64,000 nucleotides of DNA from Streptacidiphilus sp. PB12-B1b (GCF_014084125.1 NZ_CP048405.1:5704001-5768000), one strand, 5' to 3'; numbered from the stretch's first letter, positions 41,898 to 50,442 are shown. Program-made: numbers and translations. The notes: generated by a model not told the origin, from the letters alone.

Positions 41898-42862
41898 GAG
41901 GCCGGGCAGATGGGCGGGGCTCAAGGACGTCCCTTCGGGCGCTCGTCCCAGCGGTGGGTGGTGCAGGCCCGGCGGATCAGGCTACGAACGGTGATGATCG
42001 TGTCCGCGAGGTCGAAGAAGGCGTTGGCGACAGTCGCACGGCGCTCGTAGCAGCGGGCAATTCGGTGGAAGGCGTTCTGCCAGGCGTGCGTGCGCTCGAC
42101 GTGCCACCGCTCGCTGGCCTGGATCGGCGCCCTCTCGCCCTTGTGCGCGATGCGGCCGTGCAGGTTGCGGGCGGTCAGTTCGGTGCGGGTCCTGTCCGAG
42201 TCGTAGCCGGCATCCAGGTGCACGGTGATGTCGTCGGGCATCGGTCCCAGATCCTCCAGCAGGTCCAGAGTCGCGGCGAGCAGCGGGGAGTCGTGGCGGT
42301 TCGCTCCGGCGAGGACCCTGCCGAGCGGGATCCGTAACCATCTGTCATGCCCGAGCGTTTGAGCCCTTGCTTGCCGCGGTCGACCGCTGAGCGTCCAGCG
42401 ACCTCGCCGCCGCCGGGGGCCTTGGTGATCGAGCCGTCGACGGCGATCCGGTCAAGCTCCAGCCCGACGATCCGGTCGTAGGACTCCAGCGCAATCTGCT
42501 TGAGCCGCATGAAGACGCCGAGGGAGATCCACTCGTCGCGGCGGTTGCGGATGGTGGTCGCCGAGCAGGTGGTGTCGGCGATCGCCTGGTAGGAGCAGCC
42601 GAACCGCAGCAGTTGCAGCAGCTTGTCGAACACGATCCGGTCGCCGATGCGGGGACGATGGCAGCCCAGCGGGTGGGCCGGATCGACCGCGGGACGCTCG
42701 GGCAGCAGCGCCGCGAATTGGCCCCACAACGGGTCGGTCAGCCATGCTGGAAGAACGGGCACAGGTCTCCCCAGTGATCACAGAGCGTCGCAACTCAATA
42801 ATCACGGAGACCTGTGCTCGCCTCACTACCTGGGTGCCGCACCCGCCTATCTGCGCAGGCTC
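41898..42862 (-). mobile_element. IS5-family insertion sequence (965 bp)
   Basis: Terminal inverted repeats GAGGCCGGGCAGATGGGCGG (41898) and GAGCCTGCGCAGATAGGCGG (from 42862, other strand), with TAA flanking both ends (41895-41897, 42863-42865). It carries one frameshifted transposase gene. Its left-end sequence recurs truncated at 40236. Confidence 0.75.
41921..42762 (-). pseudogene. IS5-family transposase, frameshifted
   Basis: The first ~140 codons (PVLPAWLTDPLWGQFAALLP; CSATTIRNRRDEWISLGVFM; RIAVDGSITKAPGGGE with the first catalytic Asp) run to MTDGYG, near 42335. The rest is one frame over: MPDDITVHLDAGYDSDRTRT (second Asp), RWHVERTHAWQNAFHRIARC (catalytic Glu) and an end at 41921. Loss of one base at GGATCC explains the break. 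This IS copy is probably inactive unless frameshifting occurs. Confidence 0.8.
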
Positions 42863-43063
42863 TAAATCTTTCGATTTACACGGCTCTTGTCGTCCTGGTC
42901 ACCAGACGATGGGGACCCAGTTCACCCAGGCCCAGTGCTCGAAGAACCTCGGTCTCAGCTTGACGACCATCTCCCACTGGGCATGGGCCTTCCTGCGGCC
43001 CCGCAGGCGTTTGTACTTGTTGCGCGACCACCGCATCACGTAGCTATTCACATGGGGTTGCGA
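42863..43063 (-). pseudogene. Group II intron remnant: maturase C-terminus and 5' half of domain V
   Basis: Read leftwards, ~54 codons encode YVMRWSRNKYKRLRGRRKAH then RPRFFEHWAWV and a TGA at 42899. This is the conserved C-terminal tail of group II intron reverse transcriptase/maturases. After the stop comes GAGCCGTG-TAAATC-GAAA-GATTTA. Joined to 40188-40235 this makes a canonical 34-nt domain V with GAAA tetraloop, CG bulge and AGC triad. The maturase is missing its N-terminal part, so the intron was already 5'-truncated. Confidence 0.8.
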
Positions 43064-43143
43064 GCGGGCCCGCCGCGGCGCGAGGCCGCGTCAGCGGCAG
43101 GCTGGAGAGGGCACGTGGGGTGGCGATGCAGGGACTCGGCCGT

Positions 43144-44034
43144 TCAGCGGCTCCGGTCGACGCGGTCGACGAAGTCGCCGACCGCGGTGGCGAAGGCGGC
43201 GGGCGCCTCCTGCGCGACGAAATGCCCGACGTCCGGGATCGTGACCGCGGTGACGTCGCCGGCGACCTGGCGCATCGTCTGCTCGGTGAAGGGGGCGTTG
43301 ATGCCGTCGACGGCGAGCACGGGAACGGTCAGCGGCCGCGACTCGGCCAGTGCCCGCATCCGGTCGCCGCCGGTCAGGGAGGAACGGTAGAGCCCCTCGG
43401 TGCCGCGCCAGCCGCCCGGCCGCGCGTAGGTGCGGGCGAACTCGTCAAGGTCGGCCTCGGTGACCCCGCCCGGCACCACCGTCATCACCGAGACGGCCCA
43501 ATCGAGCATCACTCGCTCGCGGCCGGCCAGGAACAGCTCCGCAATTCCCGGGGCGGCCAGGAATCCCACGTGCCAGGAGCCGCCGTTCCTCACGTCGGCC
43601 AGCATCTCCCAGCCGTACCCCGGAAGGGTGGTCTCGACGCCGGTGAAGCTGAGGACGTCGCCGGGGTGCGTGGCCGCGAACGCGAAGACCGGCCCGCCGC
43701 TGATGTCCTGGCAGGTCACGTGCACGGGCCCGACGCCGAGGTGGGCGACCAGCCGGTGCAGGTCCTCCGCCAAGGTCGCCAAGTCGTGGTCGCCGTCGGC
43801 GATGCCGGAGTCGCCGAAGCCGCGCAGGTCGACGGCGAACACCCGGTGGGTGGCGGCGAGTAGCGGGATGACGTCGCGGAAGGCCCACCAGGACTCCGGC
43901 CACCCGTGCACCAGCAGGATCGGGGAGCCGGTGTCGCCCGCCGAGACGTAGTGCAACGTGGTGCCGTTGACCTCGGCGGTGTGGTGCGTGATGCCCGCCA
44001 CGGCGGGCGAGGCGGTCACGAAAGAGCTGGTCAT
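43144..44034 (-). CDS. Alpha/beta hydrolase, epoxide-hydrolase-like
   Basis: A 296-residue cytoplasmic hydrolase. It has the oxyanion-hole motif LVHGWPESWWAF, the strand DLRGFGDSG, and a nucleophile elbow HVTCQDISGGPVFAF with Asp as nucleophile, as in epoxide hydrolases and dehalogenases. The catalytic His is in IPDVGHFVAQEAP. The ATG at 44034 (GGGAG upstream) is preferred to one 22 codons earlier. It is divergent from a MarR regulator with a 15-bp inverted repeat between them. The substrate is unknown. Confidence 0.85.
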   Translation of the reverse strand: MTSSFVTASPAVAGITHHTAEVNGTTLHYVSAGDTGSPILLVHGWPESWWAFRDVIPLLAATHRVFAVDLRGFGDSGIADGDHDLATLAEDLHRLVAHLGVGPVHVTCQDISGGPVFAFAATHPGDVLSFTGVETTLPGYGWEMLADVRNGGSWHVGFLAAPGIAELFLAGRERVMLDWAVSVMTVVPGGVTEADLDEFARTYARPGGWRGTEGLYRSSLTGGDRMRALAESRPLTVPVLAVDGINAPFTEQTMRQVAGDVTAVTIPDVGHFVAQEAPAAFATAVGDFVDRVDRSR

Positions 44035-44052
44035 GCGATGACTCCCAAGATA

Positions 44053-44092
44053 GACAATCAGGTTGACTCCAGTGTTGGTCAACCTGGTTGTC
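44053..44092. promoter_or_regulatory. Inverted repeat in the hydrolase/MarR divergent promoter
   Basis: GACAATCAGGTTGAC (44053-44067) and GTCAACCTGGTTGTC (44078-44092) are complementary at 14 of 15 positions, with a 10-bp spacer. The arms contain AGTTGAC-like MarR half-sites. It lies 18 bp from the hydrolase start, so binding would repress both genes. Confidence 0.65.
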
Positions 44093-44115
44093 CAGGTCAA
44101 GGGAAGATCTAGACT

Positions 44116-44598
44116 GTGGTCATGTCCTCACGATCCGGCGCCGATCTCGCCCTGCTGCTCCTGGGCAGCTATCGCAATCTGGTGGACGAAGTGGTCCGGG
44201 AGCTGGCGACCCGGGGATACCCCGACGCCCGGCCGTCGCACGAGTACGCGATCCGGGCCATCCGAGCCGGCGCCGACAGCGCCTCGGACTTGGCCCGCAG
44301 ACTCGCCATCACCAAGCAGGCCGCGGCGAAGACGATCGCCGCGCTCGTCGAACGCGGTTACGTCACCACCGAGACCGACCCCGCCGACATCCGCCGCAAG
44401 AACATCCGGATCACCGATCACGGGATCGGGCTGATCACCGAGAGCACGGCGATCTTCGACGAGGTGCGGGCCCGCTGGGAAGTGCGTCTGGGCGCCGCCG
44501 AACTCGCCGAGCTGGAAACGCAGCTCGCCCAATTCGTCGGCGACTCGCCCATCAACCTCGACGCTCCGGGCTGGGCGGCGGGACAGGAACTGCGCTAG
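44116..44598 (+). CDS. MarR-family transcriptional regulator
   Basis: A 160-residue winged-helix regulator. It has the recognition region SDLARRLAITKQAAAKTIAA and the wing LVERGYVTTETDPADIRRKN, with flanking dimerisation helices. The GTG at 44116 is 9 nt from GGGAAG; an ATG two codons later is also possible. It is divergent from the epoxide-hydrolase-like gene and probably represses it and itself through the 44053-44092 repeat. Confidence 0.87.
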   Translation: MVMSSRSGADLALLLLGSYRNLVDEVVRELATRGYPDARPSHEYAIRAIRAGADSASDLARRLAITKQAAAKTIAALVERGYVTTETDPADIRRKNIRITDHGIGLITESTAIFDEVRARWEVRLGAAELAELETQLAQFVGDSPINLDAPGWAAGQELR

Positions 44599-44642
44599 GC
44601 GGTGTCGTCAAAGTGATCTTGGATACGGTGGATCATGGCAGA

Positions 44643-44920
44643 GTGATACGCCGTCATGAACTCACCGACGCCGCATGGGATCTGCGGAGCCCCTGCTGCC
44701 AAGGCCGACGAGGGGGCGTCCTCGGCTGGATGACCGGACGGTGCTGAACGGGATTGTGTGGAAGTTCCGGACCGGGGTGCCCTGGCGGGACGTGCCCGCG
44801 CGGTACGGCTCCTGGAGGACGCTGCACACGCGGTTCCGGCGCTGGGCCGGAGACGGAACCTTCGACCAGATGCTGCAACGCGATACGAGTGCCCCGGATC
44901 GGACGGGGCTTCACCCCGGG
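44643..44920 (+). pseudogene. N-terminal fragment of an IS5-type transposase
   Basis: [14 protein letters not shown] starts at the GTG at 44643. After a one-base loss near 44685 the frame continues [40 protein letters not shown] and [14 protein letters not shown]. This is the orfA-like N-terminus of IS427-group IS5 elements. The catalytic domain is absent, replaced by the IS3 fragment that follows. Confidence 0.75.
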
Positions 44921-45388
44921 TGGTAGACACGGGTTTGTGTGGTTATGCGGCGAGTGCCAGGGTAGCTGACCGCTGCTGCTCGTAGGCGACGGGGCTGACC
45001 TGGCCGTTGGTGGAGTGGCGTCTGCGGGTGTTGTAGCGGGTCAGCCAGGCGAAGACGGTGTTCCTGCAGGTCGTGGGGGTGCCGTAGTCGTGGGCGCCCT
45101 GGAGCGTCTCGCGTTTGAGGGAGGCGTGGAAGCTCTCGCAGGCGGCGTTGTCCGCGCTGGTGCCCACCGCGCCCATCGACCGGGTGACGCCCAGGTCGGA
45201 GCACAGCTCGGCGAAGGCCCGGGAGCCGTACTGCGCCCCGTGGTCGCTGTGGAACACCGCGCCGTCCAGACCGCCGCGGCCCCGGGCCGCCATCCGCAGC
45301 GCGTCGGCGACCAGGTCGGTGCGCATGTGGTCCGCGATCGACCAGCCCACGACCTTGCGGCTGAAGCAGTCCAGCACGGTGGCCATTC
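44921..45388 (-). pseudogene. C-terminal fragment of an IS3-family transposase (orfB)
   Basis: Read leftwards from 45388, ATVLDCFSRKVVGWSIADHM, HSDHGAQYGSRAFAELC and DNAACESFHASLKRETL give the D, D and E of the rve integrase core. It ends ATLALAA at 44943. The element's 3' terminus (TGGTAGACAC) is near 44921. The first half of orfB and all of orfA are missing. Its 5' cut joins the tnpC stub of the Tn554-like element. Confidence 0.78.
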
Positions 45389-45415
45389 TGTGGAATCTGT
45401 GACCTGTGGTTTCAT
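45389..45415 (-). pseudogene. Stub of tnpC of a Tn554-like element
   Basis: An ATG at 45415 overlaps the tnpB stop (ATGA) and opens MKPQVTDST before running into the IS3 fragment. The position matches that of tnpC in Tn554-like transposons. Confidence 0.45.
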
Positions 45416-47763
45416 CGTTGGGTGCCTTGTCGGACTTCGATGATGGGTAGCAGTCGGGAGGCGGTCGGTCGGTTCAGCTCGAGAGGGCTGGGGCCGGCGG
45501 GGGTAGGGGTCTCGGCGAGGCGGTCGAGGAGTGCGTCCAGAGCGGCCTGTCCGTCGTCGACGGCGGCGCGTTCGTCGTCGGTCAGCGGGATAGAGACGAG
45601 CATCCGCTGCAGGTTGGCCTTGGCTTCCAGGAGTTGGGCCTGGGTGGAGTCCTTGGGGGTGTAGAAGTCACAGCGTGCGCAGGCCATGCGGTGCTGGCAC
45701 TGCTCGAAGAAGCTGTAGGTGCAGTAGCCGTGGCCGAGGTCGTAGTGCTGCCAGGGCACCCCGCCCGCGGCGGCGCCGGAGGCGACGGCGTCGCGGTCGA
45801 CCAGGACCTCGATGGTCCGCAGGTTGCGGGAGAAGTACCCGGCTTCGGTGTAGGCCCTGGTCAGCGTGTTCGGGGTGATCTTCGCGTAGTGCTGGGTGCT
45901 GACCGGGCTGCGGTGGCCGAGCCATGCCTGCAGCTCGAAGAGGGTCATCGGCTCCTTGGCGTTGTAGAGCTGGCTGGCGATGGTGGATCGGGCCCGGTGG
46001 CTGGTGATGTTGCCGCGGACGTCGGCGGTGGGCACTCCGGCCTTCTCGCAGAGCGAGGGGATCAGGGTGCGGTTGATGTAGTTCTTCGCGACCGGGTGGG
46101 CTCGGATGGAGAAGAGCAGGTCGACGTGTTCGCTGGTCTTGGCATCGAGGCGCTTCGGCTGGGCGGGCCGCAGGGCCTGCCAGGCTTCGATGGCCTGGCC
46201 GACGATCGGGTCGACGGGCTTGGTGAAAGCGGTGTTGGTCTTGTTGACCGGGACGTCGAGCAGGCAGACGGCCTGGTCGGCCAGGACCTCGCGGGAGGCA
46301 CCGTCGATGGGCTGTCCCTCGTGCTGCCAGCGGACGCAGCCGACCCGCAACCGGGAGATCTCATCGCTCCTCAGACCGGAGAACAGCCAGGTCAGTGCGA
46401 GCGAGCGGATCAATTCGAGGGGGTAGTAGCTGCCGGCGGAGGTGCCCGGCAGGTCCGGGGCCTGGAGGTTGAGCCCGGCCCACAACAGCTTGGCCCAGAT
46501 CTCGTCGGCGATGACGCGGGGATCGGTGGCGATCAGCGCGGCGATGGTGCGGGGCACCGCCAGTGCCCGGGCGGTGTCGAACCGGCGGGGCATCCATTCC
46601 CATTCCTGCAGGTCACGCAGGAATGTGCGGGTGCCCATGAGGATGTGGGCCTTGGTGCGCGGGGCGATCGGATCGCCGAGGCGGTCGTGGAGGTGGTCAC
46701 TGCGCTGGACGTAGTCGCCGACGGCCATCCTGTCGACCGCGGCGACCCAGTCCGCGCAGGTCGCCCGGGTCCAGTGGGCCGGATCGACGGCCTCGGGATG
46801 CTCGGCGGCCAGCCAGCGGCCGGCCTTGGCCATGTTCGTGCGGATGTTGTTGCGGACGTTCGCGGTCAGGACGGAGGTGTCGTACCAACGCTGCAGATAG
46901 CCCGACCACGGCTCGGGGACCCCGGCCAGGGTCGGGGCGTGGTTGAAGCCGGGGCGGACGGGGGCATGGCAGTGCCCCAGGTCGGCCAGGATCTTCTGCA
47001 GGGCAAAGAACCCGGACGCATACCGGGTGCCGGTGGCCGGGTGCGCCTGCAGGCGGGCGAACACCTCGGTGGTCAGGTCCTCCAGGCGAGGGCTGCGGTT
47101 GATCAGCAGGGCCTGGGCCAGGACCCCGGGCAGCCGGTAGCGGCCGTCGTCACGATTGTGGCTGCGGTATCCCCAGCGGTCCGCGACCACGGCGACCTCG
47201 CCCATCGCCGCCTCGATGGCTTCGGGGCCGAAGAGGAGCTGGGCCAGGTGGAGCCGGTTGAAGTGGCCCAGGTGCTGGAAATCGGTGAAGCCGCCGAGGA
47301 GATAGCCCAGGGAGATCAGGAACGGGCGGGTCGCAGTGTCTGTCGGGAGTTCCTGTGCTGTGCGGAACGCGGTGCTGCCGGTGGAGCACAACCGTGCCCA
47401 GTCCCAGGGTGTCCAGCCCCACCACGAGCGGTTCATTGCACGGCAGTTGGCCAAGACGACGGCCGCAGCCTGTGCCCCGGCCCGGCGAAGATTGACCTCA
47501 TCGTCGTGGTGCAGGGCGTGAAGGGCCTGGTCGAGGGGGTCGACCAGGCGGGTCAGTGCTCTCCAGTGCACAGCGGTCCGTCGCGGGATGCCGCCGTGGG
47601 CCCGCTGACGACGCAGGGCCCGCAGGTCCAGCGCTGCCAGGGCGGCAGCCTCCTGGTCCAGCAGCCCCGGGCGCTGGTCGAAACGGTCCAGGGCGAACAA
47701 CTGCGGCCGGCCGTCTGCGGCGACCGGGCCGGCGGCAAGCGGGCCGATCTTCGGCAGGGTCAC
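45412..47763 (-). CDS. tnpB: Tn554 TnpB-like large tyrosine recombinase
   Basis: A 783-residue site-specific recombinase. The catalytic part holds the tyrosine-recombinase residues: Arg in LFSGLRSDEISRLRVGCV, His-x-x-Arg in ITSHRARSTIASQL, and His...Tyr in WLGHRSPVSTQHYAKI. A long N-terminal region precedes it. Near residue 700 is a Cys/His cluster, CTYSFFEQCQHRMACARCDF, probably metal-binding and typical of the TnpB type. The GTG at 47763 overlaps the tnpA stop (GTGA). TnpA and TnpB act together in Tn554-type transposition; the third gene, tnpC, is cut off downstream. Confidence 0.8.
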   Translation of the reverse strand: MTLPKIGPLAAGPVAADGRPQLFALDRFDQRPGLLDQEAAALAALDLRALRRQRAHGGIPRRTAVHWRALTRLVDPLDQALHALHHDDEVNLRRAGAQAAAVVLANCRAMNRSWWGWTPWDWARLCSTGSTAFRTAQELPTDTATRPFLISLGYLLGGFTDFQHLGHFNRLHLAQLLFGPEAIEAAMGEVAVVADRWGYRSHNRDDGRYRLPGVLAQALLINRSPRLEDLTTEVFARLQAHPATGTRYASGFFALQKILADLGHCHAPVRPGFNHAPTLAGVPEPWSGYLQRWYDTSVLTANVRNNIRTNMAKAGRWLAAEHPEAVDPAHWTRATCADWVAAVDRMAVGDYVQRSDHLHDRLGDPIAPRTKAHILMGTRTFLRDLQEWEWMPRRFDTARALAVPRTIAALIATDPRVIADEIWAKLLWAGLNLQAPDLPGTSAGSYYPLELIRSLALTWLFSGLRSDEISRLRVGCVRWQHEGQPIDGASREVLADQAVCLLDVPVNKTNTAFTKPVDPIVGQAIEAWQALRPAQPKRLDAKTSEHVDLLFSIRAHPVAKNYINRTLIPSLCEKAGVPTADVRGNITSHRARSTIASQLYNAKEPMTLFELQAWLGHRSPVSTQHYAKITPNTLTRAYTEAGYFSRNLRTIEVLVDRDAVASGAAAGGVPWQHYDLGHGYCTYSFFEQCQHRMACARCDFYTPKDSTQAQLLEAKANLQRMLVSIPLTDDERAAVDDGQAALDALLDRLAETPTPAGPSPLELNRPTASRLLPIIEVRQGTQR

Positions 47764-48818
47764 CTCGCGTTCCTCTCCGTGCCGGTGAGCATCTCGATTC
47801 GCCAGGCGTGCAGATGCGACATCGAGGCGTTCAGCCGAGCCGACAGTTCACGGCCGGACAGATGGATGTAGCGCAGGGTCGACTCGGGGCTGCGGTGTCC
47901 GGCGAAGGTCGCGATCGCGTGCAGTTCCCAGCCCATCCGGGCCAGGTCCGTCAGGCACAGATGCCGGGTGGTGTGGGTGGAAAAGCGCGGCACCTCGGCG
48001 TCCAGCGCGATCCGGCGCACGACCTTCGACCAGGTCCACAAGGTCAGCGGCTGTGCCGCATTGCGGCGCGACTCCGAGAGGAACAGCGGTCCCCGGGCCC
48101 GCGACAGCGTGGCACGGTGGCGCAGGTACTCGCCCAGCAACACCCCGGTGGACGCCGAATAGGGCACCATCCGCTCCTGGCGGGTCTTGGTGGTCTCCGC
48201 CCGCACCCGCAGCATGCGGTGGGCCGGATCGATGTCGTCCGTCCGCAGCGAGCACAGCTCCTCCCGCCGAAGCGCCGCATCGTAGGCCACCGCCAGCATC
48301 AGCCGGTTGCGGATCGGCTCGGCCCGGAAGACGTCCAGGACCTGCAGCCACTCGGCCTCGGCCGGGATCCACGGCAGCTTGACCATGCGCGGCACCAGCC
48401 CCCGCGCGACCCCGGTGCCGCCTGCCCGCCCCGGTGTGTAGCGGCCACGGCCCACCGGATTCGACTCGCGCACCCCTTCCTCGACCAGGAAGTCGAAGAA
48501 CAGCCTCACCGGCACCAGCCGCTGCTGCAAAGTGGCATTGGACAGACCCGCCCCCGAGTCCAGGGCCAGGACATTCGATCCGCCGCGACTTGGCCTGGTC
48601 CTCAACTCCCGTACAAAAGCAGCGATATGGCTCCGATTGACTCTCTCCGGATCGTTCCCGTCCCGCTCGCACGCCAGCAGGAACTCGCCCAGACCACGGG
48701 CGTACGCATCGATCGTCCGGGGCGCCCGGCCCAGGTCCGACCAGATCTGCAGCCACTCGGCCGCCCGCGCATGCCGGTCCAAGACCGGCCACTTCTCCGA
48801 CAACACCGTCACGAACAT
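47760..48818 (-). CDS. tnpA: Tn554 TnpA-like tyrosine recombinase
   Basis: A 352-residue integrase. The N-terminal SAM-like core-binding domain (TIDAYARGLGEFLLACERDG, NATLQQRLVPVRLFFDFLVE) is followed by the catalytic domain: Arg in AVAYDAALRREELCSLRTDD, Lys/His region FSTHTTRHLCLTDLARMG, and GHRSPESTLRYIHLSG with the nucleophile Tyr. It is coupled to tnpB. The start is uncertain: ATG at 48818 or TTG at 48824, neither with a good ribosome binding site. The element's outer end should be near 48840-48890, where ACGTAACTTATACGTAC stands next to the IS fragment. Confidence 0.82.
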   Translation of the reverse strand: MFVTVLSEKWPVLDRHARAAEWLQIWSDLGRAPRTIDAYARGLGEFLLACERDGNDPERVNRSHIAAFVRELRTRPSRGGSNVLALDSGAGLSNATLQQRLVPVRLFFDFLVEEGVRESNPVGRGRYTPGRAGGTGVARGLVPRMVKLPWIPAEAEWLQVLDVFRAEPIRNRLMLAVAYDAALRREELCSLRTDDIDPAHRMLRVRAETTKTRQERMVPYSASTGVLLGEYLRHRATLSRARGPLFLSESRRNAAQPLTLWTWSKVVRRIALDAEVPRFSTHTTRHLCLTDLARMGWELHAIATFAGHRSPESTLRYIHLSGRELSARLNASMSHLHAWRIEMLTGTERNAR

Positions 48819-48896
48819 GCTCAACGCGACAGCAGGCCCGCCGTGCCGCCCCAGACGGCAGATCCATCCGTCAGCGTGATTCCACGTAACTTATAC

Positions 48897-49195
48897 GTAC
48901 ATCCGGGTACCGGTCAGGGTGCGGGTCTCCAGGAAGTCGCAGGCCAGCAGCGCATCAGCCTGGGAGCGCAGGAACGCCGCCCAGGTGGTGCGCTCCCGCT
49001 GCGGCGCGGGGTCGATGCCGTGCTCCCTCAAGATCTCCCAGACCGTGGAGGCGGCTACCTTGACGCCCAGGGCAGCGAGTTCGCCGTGGATTCTGCGGTA
49101 GCCCCACGAGCTGTTCTCCCGCGCCAGCCGCAGGACCAGGGCCCGGATCGAGCGCAGGGTACGCGGCCGGCCGGGGCGCTTGGGTGCACACGTCG
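48897..49195 (-). pseudogene. Internal fragment of an rve-type transposase
   Basis: Read leftwards it encodes KRPGRPRTLRSIRALVLRLA, NSSWGYRRIHGELAALGVKV, AASTVWEILREHGIDP and SQADALLACDFLETRTLTG. This parallels residues ~100-200 of the intact transposase encoded next door on the other strand. It lacks both ends and most of the catalytic core. Confidence 0.8.
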
Positions 49196-49237
49196 GGGGT
49201 GTTCTTGAGTGGGGGTGGCCTGGTCGTCTGCGACGTT

Positions 49238-50442
49238 GCGCCTGCCGAGAATGCCATCCGCGCAGGTCAACCCCCATTGCAGTCGCTCTATGACGGCGCG
49301 GCATGATGGTCGTCCGTGCTACTCCGCTTCGCCTACCTGACCGCGGTCAACGCCTTCGCCGCTCTGCGGCTGCTGCCCATGAGCGACAAGGCCAAGGACG
49401 CCGAGATCCTGGCCCTGCGCCACCAGATCACCATCCTCGAACGGCAACTCGGCGCAGCGAAGGTCAGGTTTGCTCCCGAGGACAGGGCCTTCCTCGCCGC
49501 ACTCCTCACGCCACTCCCCCGCAGCCTCCTGCGCCGGCTCCGCCTCGTGGTCCGACCCGACACCCTGCTGCGCTGGCACCGCGACCTGCTCAGGCGACGG
49601 CACGCGAACGCCTCACGGCCCAAACGCCCGGGCCGACCGCGCACCGTACGCTCCATCCGTGCCCTCGTCCTCCGGCTCGTCCGCGAAAACCCTTCGTGGG
49701 GCTACCGCAGGATCCACGGCGAACTCACCACGCTCGGCATCAAAATCGCTGCCTCCACCGTCTGGGAGATCCTCAAGGCCGAGGGCATCGACCCCGCTCC
49801 GGACAGGTCCTCGACCACCTGGGCCGACTTCCTGCGTTCCCAGGCCGACGCCCTGCTCGCCTGCGACTTCATCGAGACCGTCACCCTCACCGGCCAGCGC
49901 CAGTACATCCTCGCAGTCATCGCACACGGCACCCGGCGTGTACGCATCCTCGGCACGACCGCCCATCCCACCGCCGCCTGGGTCACCCAGGCAGCCAGGA
50001 ACCTCGCAATGGATCTGGAGGACGCCGGCGCGAAGGTCAAATACCTGATCCGGGACCACGACGCGAAGTTCCCCGCCCTGTTCGACCAGGTCCTCGCCGA
50101 CGCCGGCATCACCACCGTCCTCAGCGGCGTGCGCGTTCCCCGGATGAACTCCATCATGGAACGCTGGGTGCAGACCTGCCGCCACGAACTCCTGGACCGC
50201 ACCCTCATCTGGAACGAGCACCACCTGCGCCACGCCCTACACGAGTTCGAAACCCACCACAACACCCACCGGGCCCATCAAGCCCTCGCCCAAGCAAGCC
50301 CGCTCCGCACAGCACCCGAACCGATCACCGATCCCGATCGCATCGCCCGACTCGACATACGCCGACACGACCGACTCGGCGGCGTGATCCACGAGTACCA
50401 ACATGCCGCCTGAACTGCACGGATGGGGTTGTCGGCAGGCGC
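49238..50442 (+). mobile_element. Complete rve-type insertion sequence (about 1.2 kb)
   Basis: Imperfect 32-bp terminal inverted repeats, GCGCCTGCCGAGAATGCCAT... at 49238-49269 and the complement of 50411-50442 (GCGCCTGCCGACAACCCCAT...), agree at about 27 positions. They enclose a single intact transposase gene. No clear target duplication was seen. Confidence 0.75.
49316..50413 (+). CDS. IS481/IS3-type transposase with rve domain
   Basis: A 365-residue DDE transposase. The N-terminal helix region (AEILALRHQITILERQLG) is followed by helix-turn-helix-like segments (NPSWGYRRIHGELTTLGI, KIAASTVWEILKAEGIDP). The integrase core carries Asp in LLACDFIETVTL, Asp in YLIRDHDAKFPALF and Glu in MNSIMERWVQTCRHELLD. 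The C-terminus has the usual ...HNTHRAHQAL segment. The GTG at 49316 gives the full family length. The frame is intact and bounded by inverted repeats, so it may be active. Confidence 0.85.
   Translation: MLLRFAYLTAVNAFAALRLLPMSDKAKDAEILALRHQITILERQLGAAKVRFAPEDRAFLAALLTPLPRSLLRRLRLVVRPDTLLRWHRDLLRRRHANASRPKRPGRPRTVRSIRALVLRLVRENPSWGYRRIHGELTTLGIKIAASTVWEILKAEGIDPAPDRSSTTWADFLRSQADALLACDFIETVTLTGQRQYILAVIAHGTRRVRILGTTAHPTAAWVTQAARNLAMDLEDAGAKVKYLIRDHDAKFPALFDQVLADAGITTVLSGVRVPRMNSIMERWVQTCRHELLDRTLIWNEHHLRHALHEFETHHNTHRAHQALAQASPLRTAPEPITDPDRIARLDIRRHDRLGGVIHEYQHAA

Larger units (their letters stand above)
40236..42862. mobile_element. 2.6-kb IS-bounded unit inserted in a group II intron
   Basis: Both ends are the same IS5-type terminus in inverted orientation: GAGCCCGCGCAGATAGGCGG at 40236 and, on the other strand from 42862, GAGCCTGCGCAGATAGGCGG. 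Similarity extends ~170 bp inward, through the transposase start MPVLPAWLTDPLW. TAA occurs on both outer sides (40233-40235 and 42863-42865) and fits a target duplication. Inside are an aldo/keto reductase, an HxlR regulator and one IS copy of full length. This is a composite transposon in structure, although the left IS is reduced to its first ~170 bp. Confidence 0.75.

Noticed and set aside
45634-47871. Long rightward reading frame opposite tnpB
   Set aside because: A shadow of the high-GC tnpB gene with no recognisable domain, no ribosome binding site and atypical composition.
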